DNA of 64,000 nucleotides from Desulfurella amilsii. Lineage in GTDB: Bacteria > Campylobacterota_A > Desulfurellia > Desulfurellales > Desulfurellaceae. A program made the translations under genes and the position numbers. The first letter of the stretch is position 1, and each line of letters begins with the position of its first letter. The DNA is taken from the NCBI RefSeq assembly GCF_002119425.1, contig NZ_MDSU01000020.1, forward strand, positions 1 through 64,000, in the 5' to 3' direction. Of the stretch, positions 52,365 to 62,241 are shown piece by piece. A model generated the notes under the pieces. That model made no database searches. It was not told the origin of the DNA and saw nothing but the letters and a program-made list of their open reading frames with translations.

Positions 52365-52910
52365 ATGGATAGTCAAAGCGTTGTAGAATTGGTCAAGGCT
52401 AAGTTTGGTGAGGGTGTTTTAGAAGCAAGTGAGTTTAGAGGTGAGTATAGCTTGCTTGTTTCTAGTGATATTGCACATGATTGTTTAAAATACTTGCACG
52501 ATGAGCTAAGTTTTGAATATTTAGTGATTGTTACAGCTATAGATTTTGGTGTAAAAGCTGAGCACCGTTTTCAGGTGGTCTATCAGCTTAGATCGCTTCT
52601 TCATAAACTTCAAATGCGCATTAAAACCAATATCAAAGAAAATCAAGAGCTAGAAAGTGTCGTGGATATATATAAATCAGCTACATGGGACGAGAGAGAG
52701 ACCTACGATATGTTTGGGATAGTTTTTATTAACCATCCAGACTTAAGAAGGATTTTAATGCCACAGGATTGGACAGGTTATCCATTAAGAAAAGATTATC
52801 CGCTAAAAGGAAGGCCAGAAGATGATGCTTGGTTAGATAAACACTTGCCACTTGGTCAGCTAAAAAGGCCAAGGCACACAAGAAAGCCTTTTAGCTTAAT
52901 CCAAAAATAG
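52365..52910 (+). CDS. nuoC: NADH-quinone oxidoreductase subunit C
   Basis: 181 residues, 30-kDa subunit: SATWDERETYDMFGIVF and LPLRKDYPL-like YPLRKDYPLKGRP. Separate from NuoD (no fusion). Gap of 11 bases to nuoD. Confidence 0.95.
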   Translation: MDSQSVVELVKAKFGEGVLEASEFRGEYSLLVSSDIAHDCLKYLHDELSFEYLVIVTAIDFGVKAEHRFQVVYQLRSLLHKLQMRIKTNIKENQELESVVDIYKSATWDERETYDMFGIVFINHPDLRRILMPQDWTGYPLRKDYPLKGRPEDDAWLDKHLPLGQLKRPRHTRKPFSLIQK

Positions 52911-52921
52911 GAGAATGGAGC

Positions 52922-54118
52922 ATGAATAAAACTTATGTTGCTGAAAATGAAAGGGAAGTTACAGTAAATATGGGTCCACAGCATCCCTCTACACATGGTG
53001 TTTTGAGGTTTGTTGTAAAGCTTGATGGTGAGAGAATTATTGAATCTGACCCAGATGTAGGATATTTGCATCGTGGTTTTGAAAAATTTGCCGAAAATAT
53101 GACATATCAACAATTTATGCCCTTTACAGATAGGCTTGATTATCTAGCTTCAATGAACAATAACTTTGCTTACGCGATGGCTATAGAAAAACTGCTTGGT
53201 ATTAGCAAAGATATACCAGAGCGCTCAGAGTACATTCGCGTTATTATGGCTGAGCTTGGCAGGATTGCCTCCCATTTAGTTTGGCTTGCAACTCATGCTT
53301 TAGATATTGGTGCTATGACAGTATTTCTTTATTGCTTTAGAGAAAGAGAATATATTATCGATATGTATGAAATGGCTTGCGGTAACAGGCTTACTTACAA
53401 TTACATAAGAATTGGTGGCGTCGCACGCGATTTACCAGATGGCTTTATGGAGAAATTAAAAGAATTTGTTAAGCTTTTCCCTTCAAAAGTAAAAGAATAT
53501 CATACATTATTGTCCAAAAACAGAATTTGGCTTAAAAGAACTAAGGGCATTGGGTATATTTCTAAAGAAGATGCTATCAATTGGGGTATTGCAGGTCCTT
53601 GCACAAGAGGTTCTGGTATTGATTGGGATCTAAGGCGTGATATGCCATATTCGGTTTATCCTGAACTGGATTTTAAGGTACCGGTTTACCACAATTGTGA
53701 TGTGTATGATCGCTACCTTGTGCGCATGGACGAGATGATCCAGTCTAATAGGATTTTAGAGCAATGTATAGAAAAAATCCCAGATGGACCTGTAATGATG
53801 AAGGACAATCCTTGTGTTTGGGATCCAAAAGAAGATACAATGAAGAAAAATTATGCACTAATGAAGCATTTTGTAAAAGTTATACAAGGTATAAAAGCGC
53901 CAGTTGGAGAAACTTACTTTGGTGCTGAAAACCCAAAAGGCGAGCTAGGTTTTTACATTTACTCAAACGGCGAAGGCGTGCCATATAGAATGAAAATTCG
54001 CTCTCCGTCATTTATAAACCTAAGCGCTATGCCAGTTATGCTAAAAGGGCATTATATTGCGGATATTATATCGGTAATCGGCAGTTTAGATTTTGTTTTT
54101 GGCGAATGTGATAGGTAG
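52922..54118 (+). CDS. nuoD: NADH-quinone oxidoreductase subunit D
   Basis: 398 residues, 49-kDa subunit forming the quinone pocket with NuoB: NMGPQHPSTHGVLR at the start, DVGYLHRGFEK, and the C-terminal SFINLSAMPVMLKGHYIADI with FGECDR. Followed after 9 bases by nuoG, without nuoE or nuoF. Confidence 0.97.
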   Translation: MNKTYVAENEREVTVNMGPQHPSTHGVLRFVVKLDGERIIESDPDVGYLHRGFEKFAENMTYQQFMPFTDRLDYLASMNNNFAYAMAIEKLLGISKDIPERSEYIRVIMAELGRIASHLVWLATHALDIGAMTVFLYCFREREYIIDMYEMACGNRLTYNYIRIGGVARDLPDGFMEKLKEFVKLFPSKVKEYHTLLSKNRIWLKRTKGIGYISKEDAINWGIAGPCTRGSGIDWDLRRDMPYSVYPELDFKVPVYHNCDVYDRYLVRMDEMIQSNRILEQCIEKIPDGPVMMKDNPCVWDPKEDTMKKNYALMKHFVKVIQGIKAPVGETYFGAENPKGELGFYIYSNGEGVPYRMKIRSPSFINLSAMPVMLKGHYIADIISVIGSLDFVFGECDR

Positions 54119-54127
54119 AGGTGCATT

Positions 54128-56479
54128 ATGAGTAAAAAAATTAAGATTAAAATAGATGGTAGAGAGTTTGAAGTAGACAACGAATTGAGCATCTTGCAGG
54201 CAGCAAGAGAAAATGGAATATATATTCCAGCTATTTGTTATTCTGACAGGTTTGGTGCGGTTGGTGCTTGTAGAATTTGTGCTGTTGAAATTGCTGGCAT
54301 GAAAAAACCCATGCTATCGTGTGCAGGAAAGGTAAAAGAGGGCATGGAAGTTACCACAAATTCTCCTGCTTTAGATACACTAAGAAAAGAAATAATCTAC
54401 GAGTGGGATACCTTCCATCCATTGCAATGCGGAGTTTGCGATAAAAGTGGTGAGTGCGATCTTCAAAATATAAACTACGAGTTTAATATTAGCGAAAACC
54501 CAAAAGAAGCCCAAACCGATCCTTTAACAATACCCCAGGGCACCATACACTACGAGTGGAAAATCATACACCACGATGCAAATTTGTGCATACAGTGCAG
54601 AAGGTGCGTCGCAGTTTGCGATAAAGTGGTGAATTTTGGTATTTTGGCTTTGGTAAAAAAAGATGGAGATAGAAAAGAAATAGATACAAAAGATGGGAAA
54701 CCACTTGATTGCGAGTTTTGTGGTCAGTGTGTAAGCGTTTGCCCAACGGGCGCTATGTCTAGTAAGTTATTCAAATACAAAGCTCGAGCCTGGGAAATGG
54801 AAAAAATCCCTACTACTTGCGGTTTTTGTTCATCTGGCTGTCAGATGGATTTAAATGTTAAAAACAACGAGATACTCAGGGTAACAAGCGAAGAATCTAC
54901 GCCAAATATGGCAAACTTGTGTAATTTGGGCAGATTTAACTATTCTGTAAGTAAATCCGATAGACTAATCAAAGAGTATTCAATAGACTCAAAAACGCTC
55001 AATCAAGAGTCTATGATTTTAGAGTTATCTCAAATTTTGAAAAATACGCCAAAAGAGAAGGTTTTTGGCATAAGTGGCGCCAGAGAAACGCAAGAAGATA
55101 GCCGTGCATTTAAAATGTTTTTTAACAATACGTTATCAAATAACAATATAGACAGCCTCTCATCCACACATATTGCAAAACTATACAAATATTTGCCACA
55201 AAGTGTAAATGATTTTCATGATTTTTCGGAGATTTCTGAGAGTGACCTAATAATCTGTTTTGGTGGAGATATTGCAAATGAGATGCCTCGCATAGACTGG
55301 GCAATAACAAGAGGCGTAAAATTACTTAAAACCTCAAAGGTAGTAAGTGTATACTGGAAGGATACAAAAATTGATACGCTTGGATCTATACCTCTTAGGT
55401 ATGAGCCTGGCAAAGAATTGGATTTCTTAGCATCTTTTACTTATGCGTTGAAATCAGAAGGTTTTGGTGCTGGGCTAGATGGCCTTGAGAGTCTAAAAGA
55501 ATCGGATTTTGATGTTTCAAGCATAATTGAAGAGGTAAAAAAAGCCTCCAAGATAGCTTTTGTTGTGTGCCAAGAGGCTCTTGAGCGTGACTTTGGAGAA
55601 GAAATTGCAAAAGCTGTATCAAATGTTGCGCTTTTGCTAAAAGATAAAATTAAAGTTTACGCTTCAAGCAAGTATAATAATGCCTTTGGAACTTTATATA
55701 ACGGTTATGGTTTATCAAGTGATTTTAGCGTTGATAAACTTCTCGAATTTGCAAAGGCTGGCAAAATTGAAACACTCTTGCTTTTAAACGTTGACTTGTA
55801 CAGCTTTTTAAGTGATGATGATGCTAAAATTGTAAGAGATAATGTAAAAAATATCGTGTTGTTTGATACCTTTGAAAGTAAAACCTCTTTAGCTGCAAAT
55901 GTAATAATTCCTGTACCTTTCTTTACAAGTCAAAACGGTACCTTTGTTAATGCAGAAGGAAGAGTTAATAATGTAAACAAAACTGTTCTCAGCGAGGTAG
56001 CATCAGCATGGGAGTTTTTGTTTAAGCTATCAACAAACCTGGGTTACAATTTATCGAGTGCAAAGTTGCAAATAAAAGACAAAAAAATTAAACTAAAGGG
56101 CCCAGCTGACAAAATTTATTCAGTAAATACTAATACAAGCATAAAAGGCAGTGGTGAGTTTAGATTTTTGGCAAACTACTCTAAATTTAGAACATCTATT
56201 TACTCAGGTTATGGTGAAGGTGCAAAATTAGCACAAAGTCAATCGTTATTGCACATAAATAAAGAAGATGCAGATAGCCTTGGGTTGAAGGACGATGATT
56301 TTGCAAAAGTGTCGGTTGATAATGCGTTTGTGACACTACCTGTCAAAGTAGATGAAAAGATGCCAAAATCTCTGATAAGCGGGCAATTATGGTTTGAAAA
56401 TGCAAATCTATACAATATCACGGGTAGTTTCAATAACTTAGCGCGGGTCGGTTTAACAAAAAGCGAAAAGGGGGCTTAA
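54128..56479 (+). CDS. nuoG: NADH-quinone oxidoreductase subunit G
   Basis: 783 residues. [2Fe-2S] ligands Cys37, Cys48, Cys51 and Cys65; His97/Cys101/Cys104/Cys110 cluster (HPLQCGVCDKSGEC); two ferredoxin-type [4Fe-4S] motifs (CIQCRRCVAVC and CEFCGQCVSVC), and a further CGFCSSGC near residue 234. The C-terminal part is a molybdopterin-oxidoreductase-like domain without evident cofactor residues. As NuoE and NuoF are missing, electrons must enter NuoG from another donor. Confidence 0.95.
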   Translation: MSKKIKIKIDGREFEVDNELSILQAARENGIYIPAICYSDRFGAVGACRICAVEIAGMKKPMLSCAGKVKEGMEVTTNSPALDTLRKEIIYEWDTFHPLQCGVCDKSGECDLQNINYEFNISENPKEAQTDPLTIPQGTIHYEWKIIHHDANLCIQCRRCVAVCDKVVNFGILALVKKDGDRKEIDTKDGKPLDCEFCGQCVSVCPTGAMSSKLFKYKARAWEMEKIPTTCGFCSSGCQMDLNVKNNEILRVTSEESTPNMANLCNLGRFNYSVSKSDRLIKEYSIDSKTLNQESMILELSQILKNTPKEKVFGISGARETQEDSRAFKMFFNNTLSNNNIDSLSSTHIAKLYKYLPQSVNDFHDFSEISESDLIICFGGDIANEMPRIDWAITRGVKLLKTSKVVSVYWKDTKIDTLGSIPLRYEPGKELDFLASFTYALKSEGFGAGLDGLESLKESDFDVSSIIEEVKKASKIAFVVCQEALERDFGEEIAKAVSNVALLLKDKIKVYASSKYNNAFGTLYNGYGLSSDFSVDKLLEFAKAGKIETLLLLNVDLYSFLSDDDAKIVRDNVKNIVLFDTFESKTSLAANVIIPVPFFTSQNGTFVNAEGRVNNVNKTVLSEVASAWEFLFKLSTNLGYNLSSAKLQIKDKKIKLKGPADKIYSVNTNTSIKGSGEFRFLANYSKFRTSIYSGYGEGAKLAQSQSLLHINKEDADSLGLKDDDFAKVSVDNAFVTLPVKVDEKMPKSLISGQLWFENANLYNITGSFNNLARVGLTKSEKGA

Positions 56480-56480
56480 A

Positions 56481-57482
56481 ATGATTGAAGTAATAATAGG
56501 TATTGTTAAATTACTTGTTTTGGTAGCAGTTTTAAGTGTATATGTTATGTATGCTACATGGTATGAAAGGAAAGTTATAGGCCATATGCAACAGCGCATT
56601 GGGCCAAAAAGAGTTGGTCCTTATGGTTTGTTACAACCTTTGGCAGACACTGTCAAGAGTTTTTTTAAAGAAGATATTATACCAACAAGGGCAGATAAGC
56701 CACTATTTTGGTTAGCACCAATTTTAGCCCCCACCTTTCCTTTTGCTGCCGCAGCCGCTATACCGTTTTTCCCGCCTATTGAGCTTTCAAATGGCACAAC
56801 ATTTTATTTTAGCGTATTTCATTCAAATGTAGACTTGTTGTACATTTTGGCAATGATGGGTTTGTCTAGTTTTGGTGTAATGCTTGCTGGTATTTCATCT
56901 GGGGGTAATAAGTACTCTTTTATAGGCGCAGAGCGTGAGATAGCTCAGGTGGTAAGCTATGAGATAATACTTGCACTTGCCTTACTAAACCCAATACTTA
57001 TGGTTCAATCACTTAATTTGACGGATTTTGTGGCCTTTCAGCAGCAGCACTTGTGGTTGATTTTCTACCAGCCTTTTGCATTCGTGGCTTTTGTGATAGC
57101 CATGGTAGCTTCTGCTTCAAGGGTACCTTTTGACTTGCCAGAAGCAGAAAACGAGCTTGTTGCCGGCTTCAATACAGAGTTTAGCGGACTTAAGATGGCT
57201 ATGTTCTTTTTTGGCCAGTATGTAACAATATTTGTAGTATCAGCCCTAGCAGCCATTATATTTTTGGGTGGATGGAGCGGTCCAGCCATATTGCCGGGAT
57301 TTGTTTGGTATTGGCTTAAAGTATTGTTATTTATATTTATGTTTACATGGTTTTGGGGAACATTTCCTCGTTATAGGTACGATCAGTTAATGGATATAGC
57401 CTGGAAAAAACTACTGCCTCTGTTAGTGTTAAATATTTTGTGGACAGGTTTTGCACTGATTGTGCACATGCCTATAATTTAG
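56481..57482 (+). CDS. nuoH: NADH-quinone oxidoreductase subunit H
   Basis: 333 residues, about eight membrane helices. ERKVIGHMQQRIGPKRVGPYG, EREIAQVVSYEI and FDLPEAENELVAGFNTEF identify NuoH, the subunit contacting quinone. The start is one base after the nuoG stop codon. Confidence 0.97.
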   Translation: MIEVIIGIVKLLVLVAVLSVYVMYATWYERKVIGHMQQRIGPKRVGPYGLLQPLADTVKSFFKEDIIPTRADKPLFWLAPILAPTFPFAAAAAIPFFPPIELSNGTTFYFSVFHSNVDLLYILAMMGLSSFGVMLAGISSGGNKYSFIGAEREIAQVVSYEIILALALLNPILMVQSLNLTDFVAFQQQHLWLIFYQPFAFVAFVIAMVASASRVPFDLPEAENELVAGFNTEFSGLKMAMFFFGQYVTIFVVSALAAIIFLGGWSGPAILPGFVWYWLKVLLFIFMFTWFWGTFPRYRYDQLMDIAWKKLLPLLVLNILWTGFALIVHMPII

Positions 57483-57492
57483 GGAGGTTGGT

Positions 57493-57945
57493 ATGTTGTT
57501 TAATGATTTAAGAAAAGGTTTAAGCGTTACGCTCAAGTATCTTTTTACGCACGCAGTAACATGCCAGTATCCCACGCAAAGGCTTAATGTGCCAGAGCGA
57601 GGTAGATGGCTTCATGCTCTTAATTTGCACGAAGAGAGCCAAAAAATTAAGTGTATAGACTGTGGGCTTTGCGAAGAAGTGTGCCCATCTAAATGCATAG
57701 AGATTATACCCACAGAGAATAAAGACCATACGAAAAGTCCTGCTATTTACAATATAGATTTAGGAAGATGTTGCTTTTGTGGGCTTTGTGTTGAGGTTTG
57801 TCCTGAGCTTGCAATCAGCATGAGTGATAAGTACGAACTTGCAGGCTATGACAGGGAAAAATTTATTTTTACCAAAGAAGACCTGATAAAAGTTGGCTTA
57901 GAATATAACAATAATAAATTGCAAAAAAAAGAAGGTGAGCTATGA
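57493..57945 (+). CDS. nuoI: NADH-quinone oxidoreductase subunit I
   Basis: 150 residues with two [4Fe-4S] ferredoxin motifs (CIDCGLCEEVCPSKC and CCFCGLCVEVCPE). It links NuoG to NuoB. Overlaps nuoJ by 4 bases. Confidence 0.96.
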   Translation: MLFNDLRKGLSVTLKYLFTHAVTCQYPTQRLNVPERGRWLHALNLHEESQKIKCIDCGLCEEVCPSKCIEIIPTENKDHTKSPAIYNIDLGRCCFCGLCVEVCPELAISMSDKYELAGYDREKFIFTKEDLIKVGLEYNNNKLQKKEGEL

Positions 57946-58448
57946 GTGTGGAAATAGTGGTTTTCGCAATTTTAGCAATTTTCGCAGTTGGTGGTGGTTT
58001 TGGTATAATTGTAACAAAAAATCCATTTAGAGCTGCGATGTGGATGGTATTATCGTTTATTGGTTCAGCTGGTATTTTTGTAATGCTGGATGCGGTTTTT
58101 ATTGCAATGCTTCAATTGATTGTCTATGCTGGTGCCATTACGGTAATGGTTGTAATAGCAATGTACACTATGGATAGGTTAACTATTGCTAGCTTAAAAA
58201 GATTCAACAATCAGGCTTACTTTGGAGCATTGTTTGGTCTTGGCATATTGCTTGATTTTATTGTTATAGCGTCTAAACTTAAGATAAATACGGTATATAT
58301 GGGCAAAAATCTATCAATTGCAGGCAGCAATGTAAAAGCTATAGGTGATGTACTGTTTAAATCGTATTTGTTGCCTTTTGAGATAACTGCAATTGTGCTG
58401 TTGATTGCGTTATTTGGCGCAGTTGCACTTACTAAAAAGGATCTTTAG
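57942..58448 (+). CDS. nuoJ: NADH-quinone oxidoreductase subunit J
   Basis: 168 residues, five membrane helices; the conserved MLQLIVYAGAITVMVVIAMY segment identifies NuoJ. Eight bases before nuoK. Confidence 0.95.
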   Translation: MSVEIVVFAILAIFAVGGGFGIIVTKNPFRAAMWMVLSFIGSAGIFVMLDAVFIAMLQLIVYAGAITVMVVIAMYTMDRLTIASLKRFNNQAYFGALFGLGILLDFIVIASKLKINTVYMGKNLSIAGSNVKAIGDVLFKSYLLPFEITAIVLLIALFGAVALTKKDL

Positions 58449-58456
58449 GAGGCAAA

Positions 58457-58753
58457 ATGTTAGCTGCGTATATGTTTGTTAGTGTATTGCTCTTTGCAAT
58501 AGGCGCCACAGGGGCAATGATTAGAAGGAATTTTTTGATAGTTTTAATGTCGCTTGAGCTTATGATAAATGGCGCTGGTATGGCGCTAATTGTGATGTCA
58601 TACTACATAGGCAATGTTTCGGGTCAGGTTATGTTTTTGTTTGTTGCAGCAGTTGCAGCAAGTGAAACGGCTGTGGGTTTAGCTATAGTGGCTATGATGT
58701 ATAAAAACAAGAAAAGTGTAGATATAAACGATTTTACTACACTTAGAAAGTAA
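58457..58753 (+). CDS. nuoK: NADH-quinone oxidoreductase subunit K
   Basis: 98 residues, three helices. LIVLMSLELMINGAGMAL with the conserved Glu and VAAVAASETAVGLAI mark NuoK. Confidence 0.96.
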   Translation: MLAAYMFVSVLLFAIGATGAMIRRNFLIVLMSLELMINGAGMALIVMSYYIGNVSGQVMFLFVAAVAASETAVGLAIVAMMYKNKKSVDINDFTTLRK

Positions 58754-58765
58754 AAGGGGAAAGAT

Positions 58766-60655
58766 ATGAAAACATTGGTATTACTAATTATTATCTGGCC
58801 TCTAATTGGTTTTTTAATCAATGGTCTATTTGGCAAATGGACCAAACACTATGCAGGAGTTATTGCCGCAAGCGCTTTGGGCTTGAGTTTTTTAAGTGCC
58901 GTTTACCCTATATGGCAAGTAATTTTAGGCAACATTTACGATTATGTGTACTTTATATGGATGCCATTTGGCAAAATTAATATCCCTTTTGGCTTAAGGA
59001 TAGATTCACTCTCTACTGTAATGCTGTTTGTCGTTACATTTGTTTCATGGATGATTCATATTTATTCAAACGGATATATGAAAGGCGATCCAGGGTATGC
59101 TAGGTATTTCACGTACCTTAATTTATTTGTGTTTTCAATGCTTCTTCTGATTTTAGGGGACAACTACCTCCTGATGTTTGTTGGTTGGGAAGGCGTAGGT
59201 TTATGCTCATACTTGCTAATTGGCTTTTGGTATGATAAAAAAACAGCCTCAGATGCTGGAGAAAAAGCTTTTGTTGTAAACAGAATAGGTGATGCGGGTT
59301 TTATTATTGGTGTTTTATTTATCTTGTTTAATTTTCATTCTGTAACATACGCTGATGTATTTCCATTTGTCCATCAAGTATTGACACCAGAAACTGCAAC
59401 AATTATTGGACTTGCTTTATTTTTGGGTGCAATGGGTAAATCCGCACAATTTCCCTTATATATTTGGTTAACGGACGCTATGGAAGGCCCAACGCCCGTT
59501 TCAAGCTTGATACATGCAGCAACAATGGTTACCGCTGGTGTATATATGGTTGCAAGATCAAACGCAATTTACGATATGAGCCCTATTGCAATGGAAGTTG
59601 TAGCATCAGTAGGCGCATTTACTGCTTTTTATGCTGCAACGATGGCGCTTACACACAAAGACATAAAACGCATATTGGCATACTCAACTCTTTCTCAGCT
59701 GGGGTATATGTTTATAGGCGTTGGCGTTGGCGTTTATTGGGCTGGTATATTCCACTTAATGACGCACGCATTTTTTAAAGGCTTACTCTTTTTGGGTGCA
59801 GGTGCTGTAATGCACTCTATGAGGGGTTTACTTTCTACTGATTTAATGGGTGGACTTAGAAAGAAGATGCCCCAAACAGCAGTTTTGATGGTTATAGCCT
59901 CTTTGGCAATATCAGGTATTCCGCCGTTCGCTGGTTTTTTTAGCAAAGATGCAATTTTAGCTGGCGCACTGGATATGGGGCACCCCATTATATGGATAGT
60001 AGGCGAGATTACTGCATTTATGACAGCATTTTACATGTTTAGGTTTGTATTTAGCGTGTTTTATGGTGAAGAAAAAGTGCCGAATCTATACCACGAGCTC
60101 CATACACATGAAGCACCAAGAGTAATGATAATTCCTATGTGGGTTTTGGGTATTTTATCAATCATTGGTGGTTGGGTAGGCTTGCACATAAGTGGTGAAA
60201 TACCAATTGAAGCCTTCATTGCACGCACTGCACCAACATTGGAGGTAGCTAACCAAGCCCACTACTCAGAAGCTTTACTAATGGGTATATCTGCTTGTAT
60301 GGGTTTGATTGGTATCTTTACAGCGTGGGTGATATATATCAAAAAGTGGATTACGGCCGATACGATCGCCAATACATTTAAACCTGTATATACATTGCTT
60401 GCCAACACCTACTATGCTGACGAGTTTGTGTATTTTTTCATAGTAAAGCCATTTTGGTGGGTATCTGAGTATTTCTTATGGAAAATTGTAGATGTCAAAA
60501 TTATAGATTCGGGTGTGGATTTATTCGGGTGGATATCAAAAAGAATTGGATGGCTGTTTAGGACACTACAGACAGGCTTTGTAAGCCATTATGCTTATTG
60601 GATATCAATTGGCGTAATGTTGCTTACCAGCTGGTATTTAATTAGGATTATATAA
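58766..60655 (+). CDS. nuoL: NADH-quinone oxidoreductase subunit L
   Basis: 629 residues, antiporter-like proton pump subunit with about 15-16 helices. GWEGVGLCSYLLIGFWY, AFVVNRIGDAGF and PTPVSSLIHAATMVTAGVY are family marks; the long amphipathic C-terminal arm is present (VDLFGWISKRIGWLF region). Confidence 0.97.
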   Translation: MKTLVLLIIIWPLIGFLINGLFGKWTKHYAGVIAASALGLSFLSAVYPIWQVILGNIYDYVYFIWMPFGKINIPFGLRIDSLSTVMLFVVTFVSWMIHIYSNGYMKGDPGYARYFTYLNLFVFSMLLLILGDNYLLMFVGWEGVGLCSYLLIGFWYDKKTASDAGEKAFVVNRIGDAGFIIGVLFILFNFHSVTYADVFPFVHQVLTPETATIIGLALFLGAMGKSAQFPLYIWLTDAMEGPTPVSSLIHAATMVTAGVYMVARSNAIYDMSPIAMEVVASVGAFTAFYAATMALTHKDIKRILAYSTLSQLGYMFIGVGVGVYWAGIFHLMTHAFFKGLLFLGAGAVMHSMRGLLSTDLMGGLRKKMPQTAVLMVIASLAISGIPPFAGFFSKDAILAGALDMGHPIIWIVGEITAFMTAFYMFRFVFSVFYGEEKVPNLYHELHTHEAPRVMIIPMWVLGILSIIGGWVGLHISGEIPIEAFIARTAPTLEVANQAHYSEALLMGISACMGLIGIFTAWVIYIKKWITADTIANTFKPVYTLLANTYYADEFVYFFIVKPFWWVSEYFLWKIVDVKIIDSGVDLFGWISKRIGWLFRTLQTGFVSHYAYWISIGVMLLTSWYLIRII

Positions 60656-60668
60656 GGCGAGGTGAAAA

Positions 60669-62231
60669 ATGAATCAACTGCATTTTCCAATTCTTTCAAC
60701 TATTGTGTTTATACCAATAATTGGTGCAATACTGGTTTCATTAATTGATAGCAAAAAAGAAGGCGCTATAAGGTGGGTGACATTTATTGTATTATTGCTT
60801 GACTTTATAGTGTCTTTGCCGCTATTTTTCTACTTTAATTCTTCAACTTATCAGATGCAATTTGTTGAAAAAGTACCATGGATTAGTTCTTTAGGTATGA
60901 ATTATTACCTTGGTATAGATGGTATAAGCTTGTTTTTGGTTCTGCTTACAACATTTTTATCGCCAATTGCGCAGCTTTCTACATGGAGTGGCATAACTCA
61001 AAAAACAAAAGAGTTTAATATAGTTTTATTGCTTTTACAAACGGGTATGCTGGGCGTTTTTGTATCTTTGGATATATTTTTGTTCTATGTATTTTGGGAG
61101 TTTCAGCTTATCCCTATGTACTTGATGATTGGTATTTGGGGTGGACCGAATAGGGTATTTGCCACAATGAAATTCTTCCTTTACACATTCTTTGGTAGCG
61201 TATTTATGCTTGTGGCACTTATGGCCCTATACTTCTTGCATCATACATATTACCACGAATATACATTTAATATGGTAACTTTAATGTCACAACCACTACC
61301 GGTAAATTTACAATTTTGGCTATTTATAGCTTTTGCTTTGGCTTTTGCAATCAAAGTGCCCATGTGGCCATTCCATACATGGCTTCCTTGGGCACACGTT
61401 GAAGCGCCCACTGCAGGCTCTGTCATACTTGCTGGTATTTTATTGAAAATGGGCACATACGGCTTTTTGAGGTTTAACCTGCCTATGTTTGCTTCTATGA
61501 CGCATCAGTTTGTTGATATAATTTTGATAATTTCACTTATTGGTATATTCTACGGTGCATTTGTTGCTATGGTTCAGCCAGATATCAAAAAGCTTGTTGC
61601 ATATTCATCCGTGTCTCACTTGGGATACTCAATGCTTGGCATGTTTGCTCTAACTACAATAGGCATAGAAGGCTCTTTAATGCAAATGATAAATCACGGT
61701 ATATCGACAGGCGCGCTCTTCTTGATCGTAGGCATTGTGTATGAGAGAATGCATACGAGGCTCATCTCAGAATACGGCGGGCTTGCATCACTTGTGCCGA
61801 TATTTAGCGTATTTTTTATGATATTTACGCTTTCTTCCATTGCCGTACCTGGCACAAATGGCTTTATAGGCGAGTTTATGGTGTTATTTGGTACGTTTGA
61901 GTCGCATAAAGTATTTGCAATCATAGCTGCTTTTGGTGGATTGTTTGCAGCTGTTTATATGCTCACTATGTTTAAGCGTGTTGTATTCTTAAAACCACTA
62001 AACCCAAAACTTTTGAGTTTAACAGACTTTAATATAAGAGAGTGGATTTATATGGTGCCGCTTGTAGTGTTTGTATTTTGGATTGGTATTTACCCAAATA
62101 CATTTTTATCCAAGATGCATGCAAGTGTAAACCATTTGGTAGAGCAGACAAAAGTTACAAATGTAAATCCAAGTTTAAACGGTAAGGTTTCTTTTGATAA
62201 TAAAGTAATTATTAAAAAAGCGCTTAATTAA
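60669..62231 (+). CDS. nuoM: NADH-quinone oxidoreductase subunit M
   Basis: 520 residues, about 14 helices. FYVFWEFQLIPMYLMIGIWGG, HTWLPWAHVEAPTAGSVILA and KKLVAYSSVSHLGY with charged pump residues. Starts MNQLHFPILSTIVFIP. Confidence 0.97.
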   Translation: MNQLHFPILSTIVFIPIIGAILVSLIDSKKEGAIRWVTFIVLLLDFIVSLPLFFYFNSSTYQMQFVEKVPWISSLGMNYYLGIDGISLFLVLLTTFLSPIAQLSTWSGITQKTKEFNIVLLLLQTGMLGVFVSLDIFLFYVFWEFQLIPMYLMIGIWGGPNRVFATMKFFLYTFFGSVFMLVALMALYFLHHTYYHEYTFNMVTLMSQPLPVNLQFWLFIAFALAFAIKVPMWPFHTWLPWAHVEAPTAGSVILAGILLKMGTYGFLRFNLPMFASMTHQFVDIILIISLIGIFYGAFVAMVQPDIKKLVAYSSVSHLGYSMLGMFALTTIGIEGSLMQMINHGISTGALFLIVGIVYERMHTRLISEYGGLASLVPIFSVFFMIFTLSSIAVPGTNGFIGEFMVLFGTFESHKVFAIIAAFGGLFAAVYMLTMFKRVVFLKPLNPKLLSLTDFNIREWIYMVPLVVFVFWIGIYPNTFLSKMHASVNHLVEQTKVTNVNPSLNGKVSFDNKVIIKKALN

Positions 62232-62241
62232 GGGGTAGTGT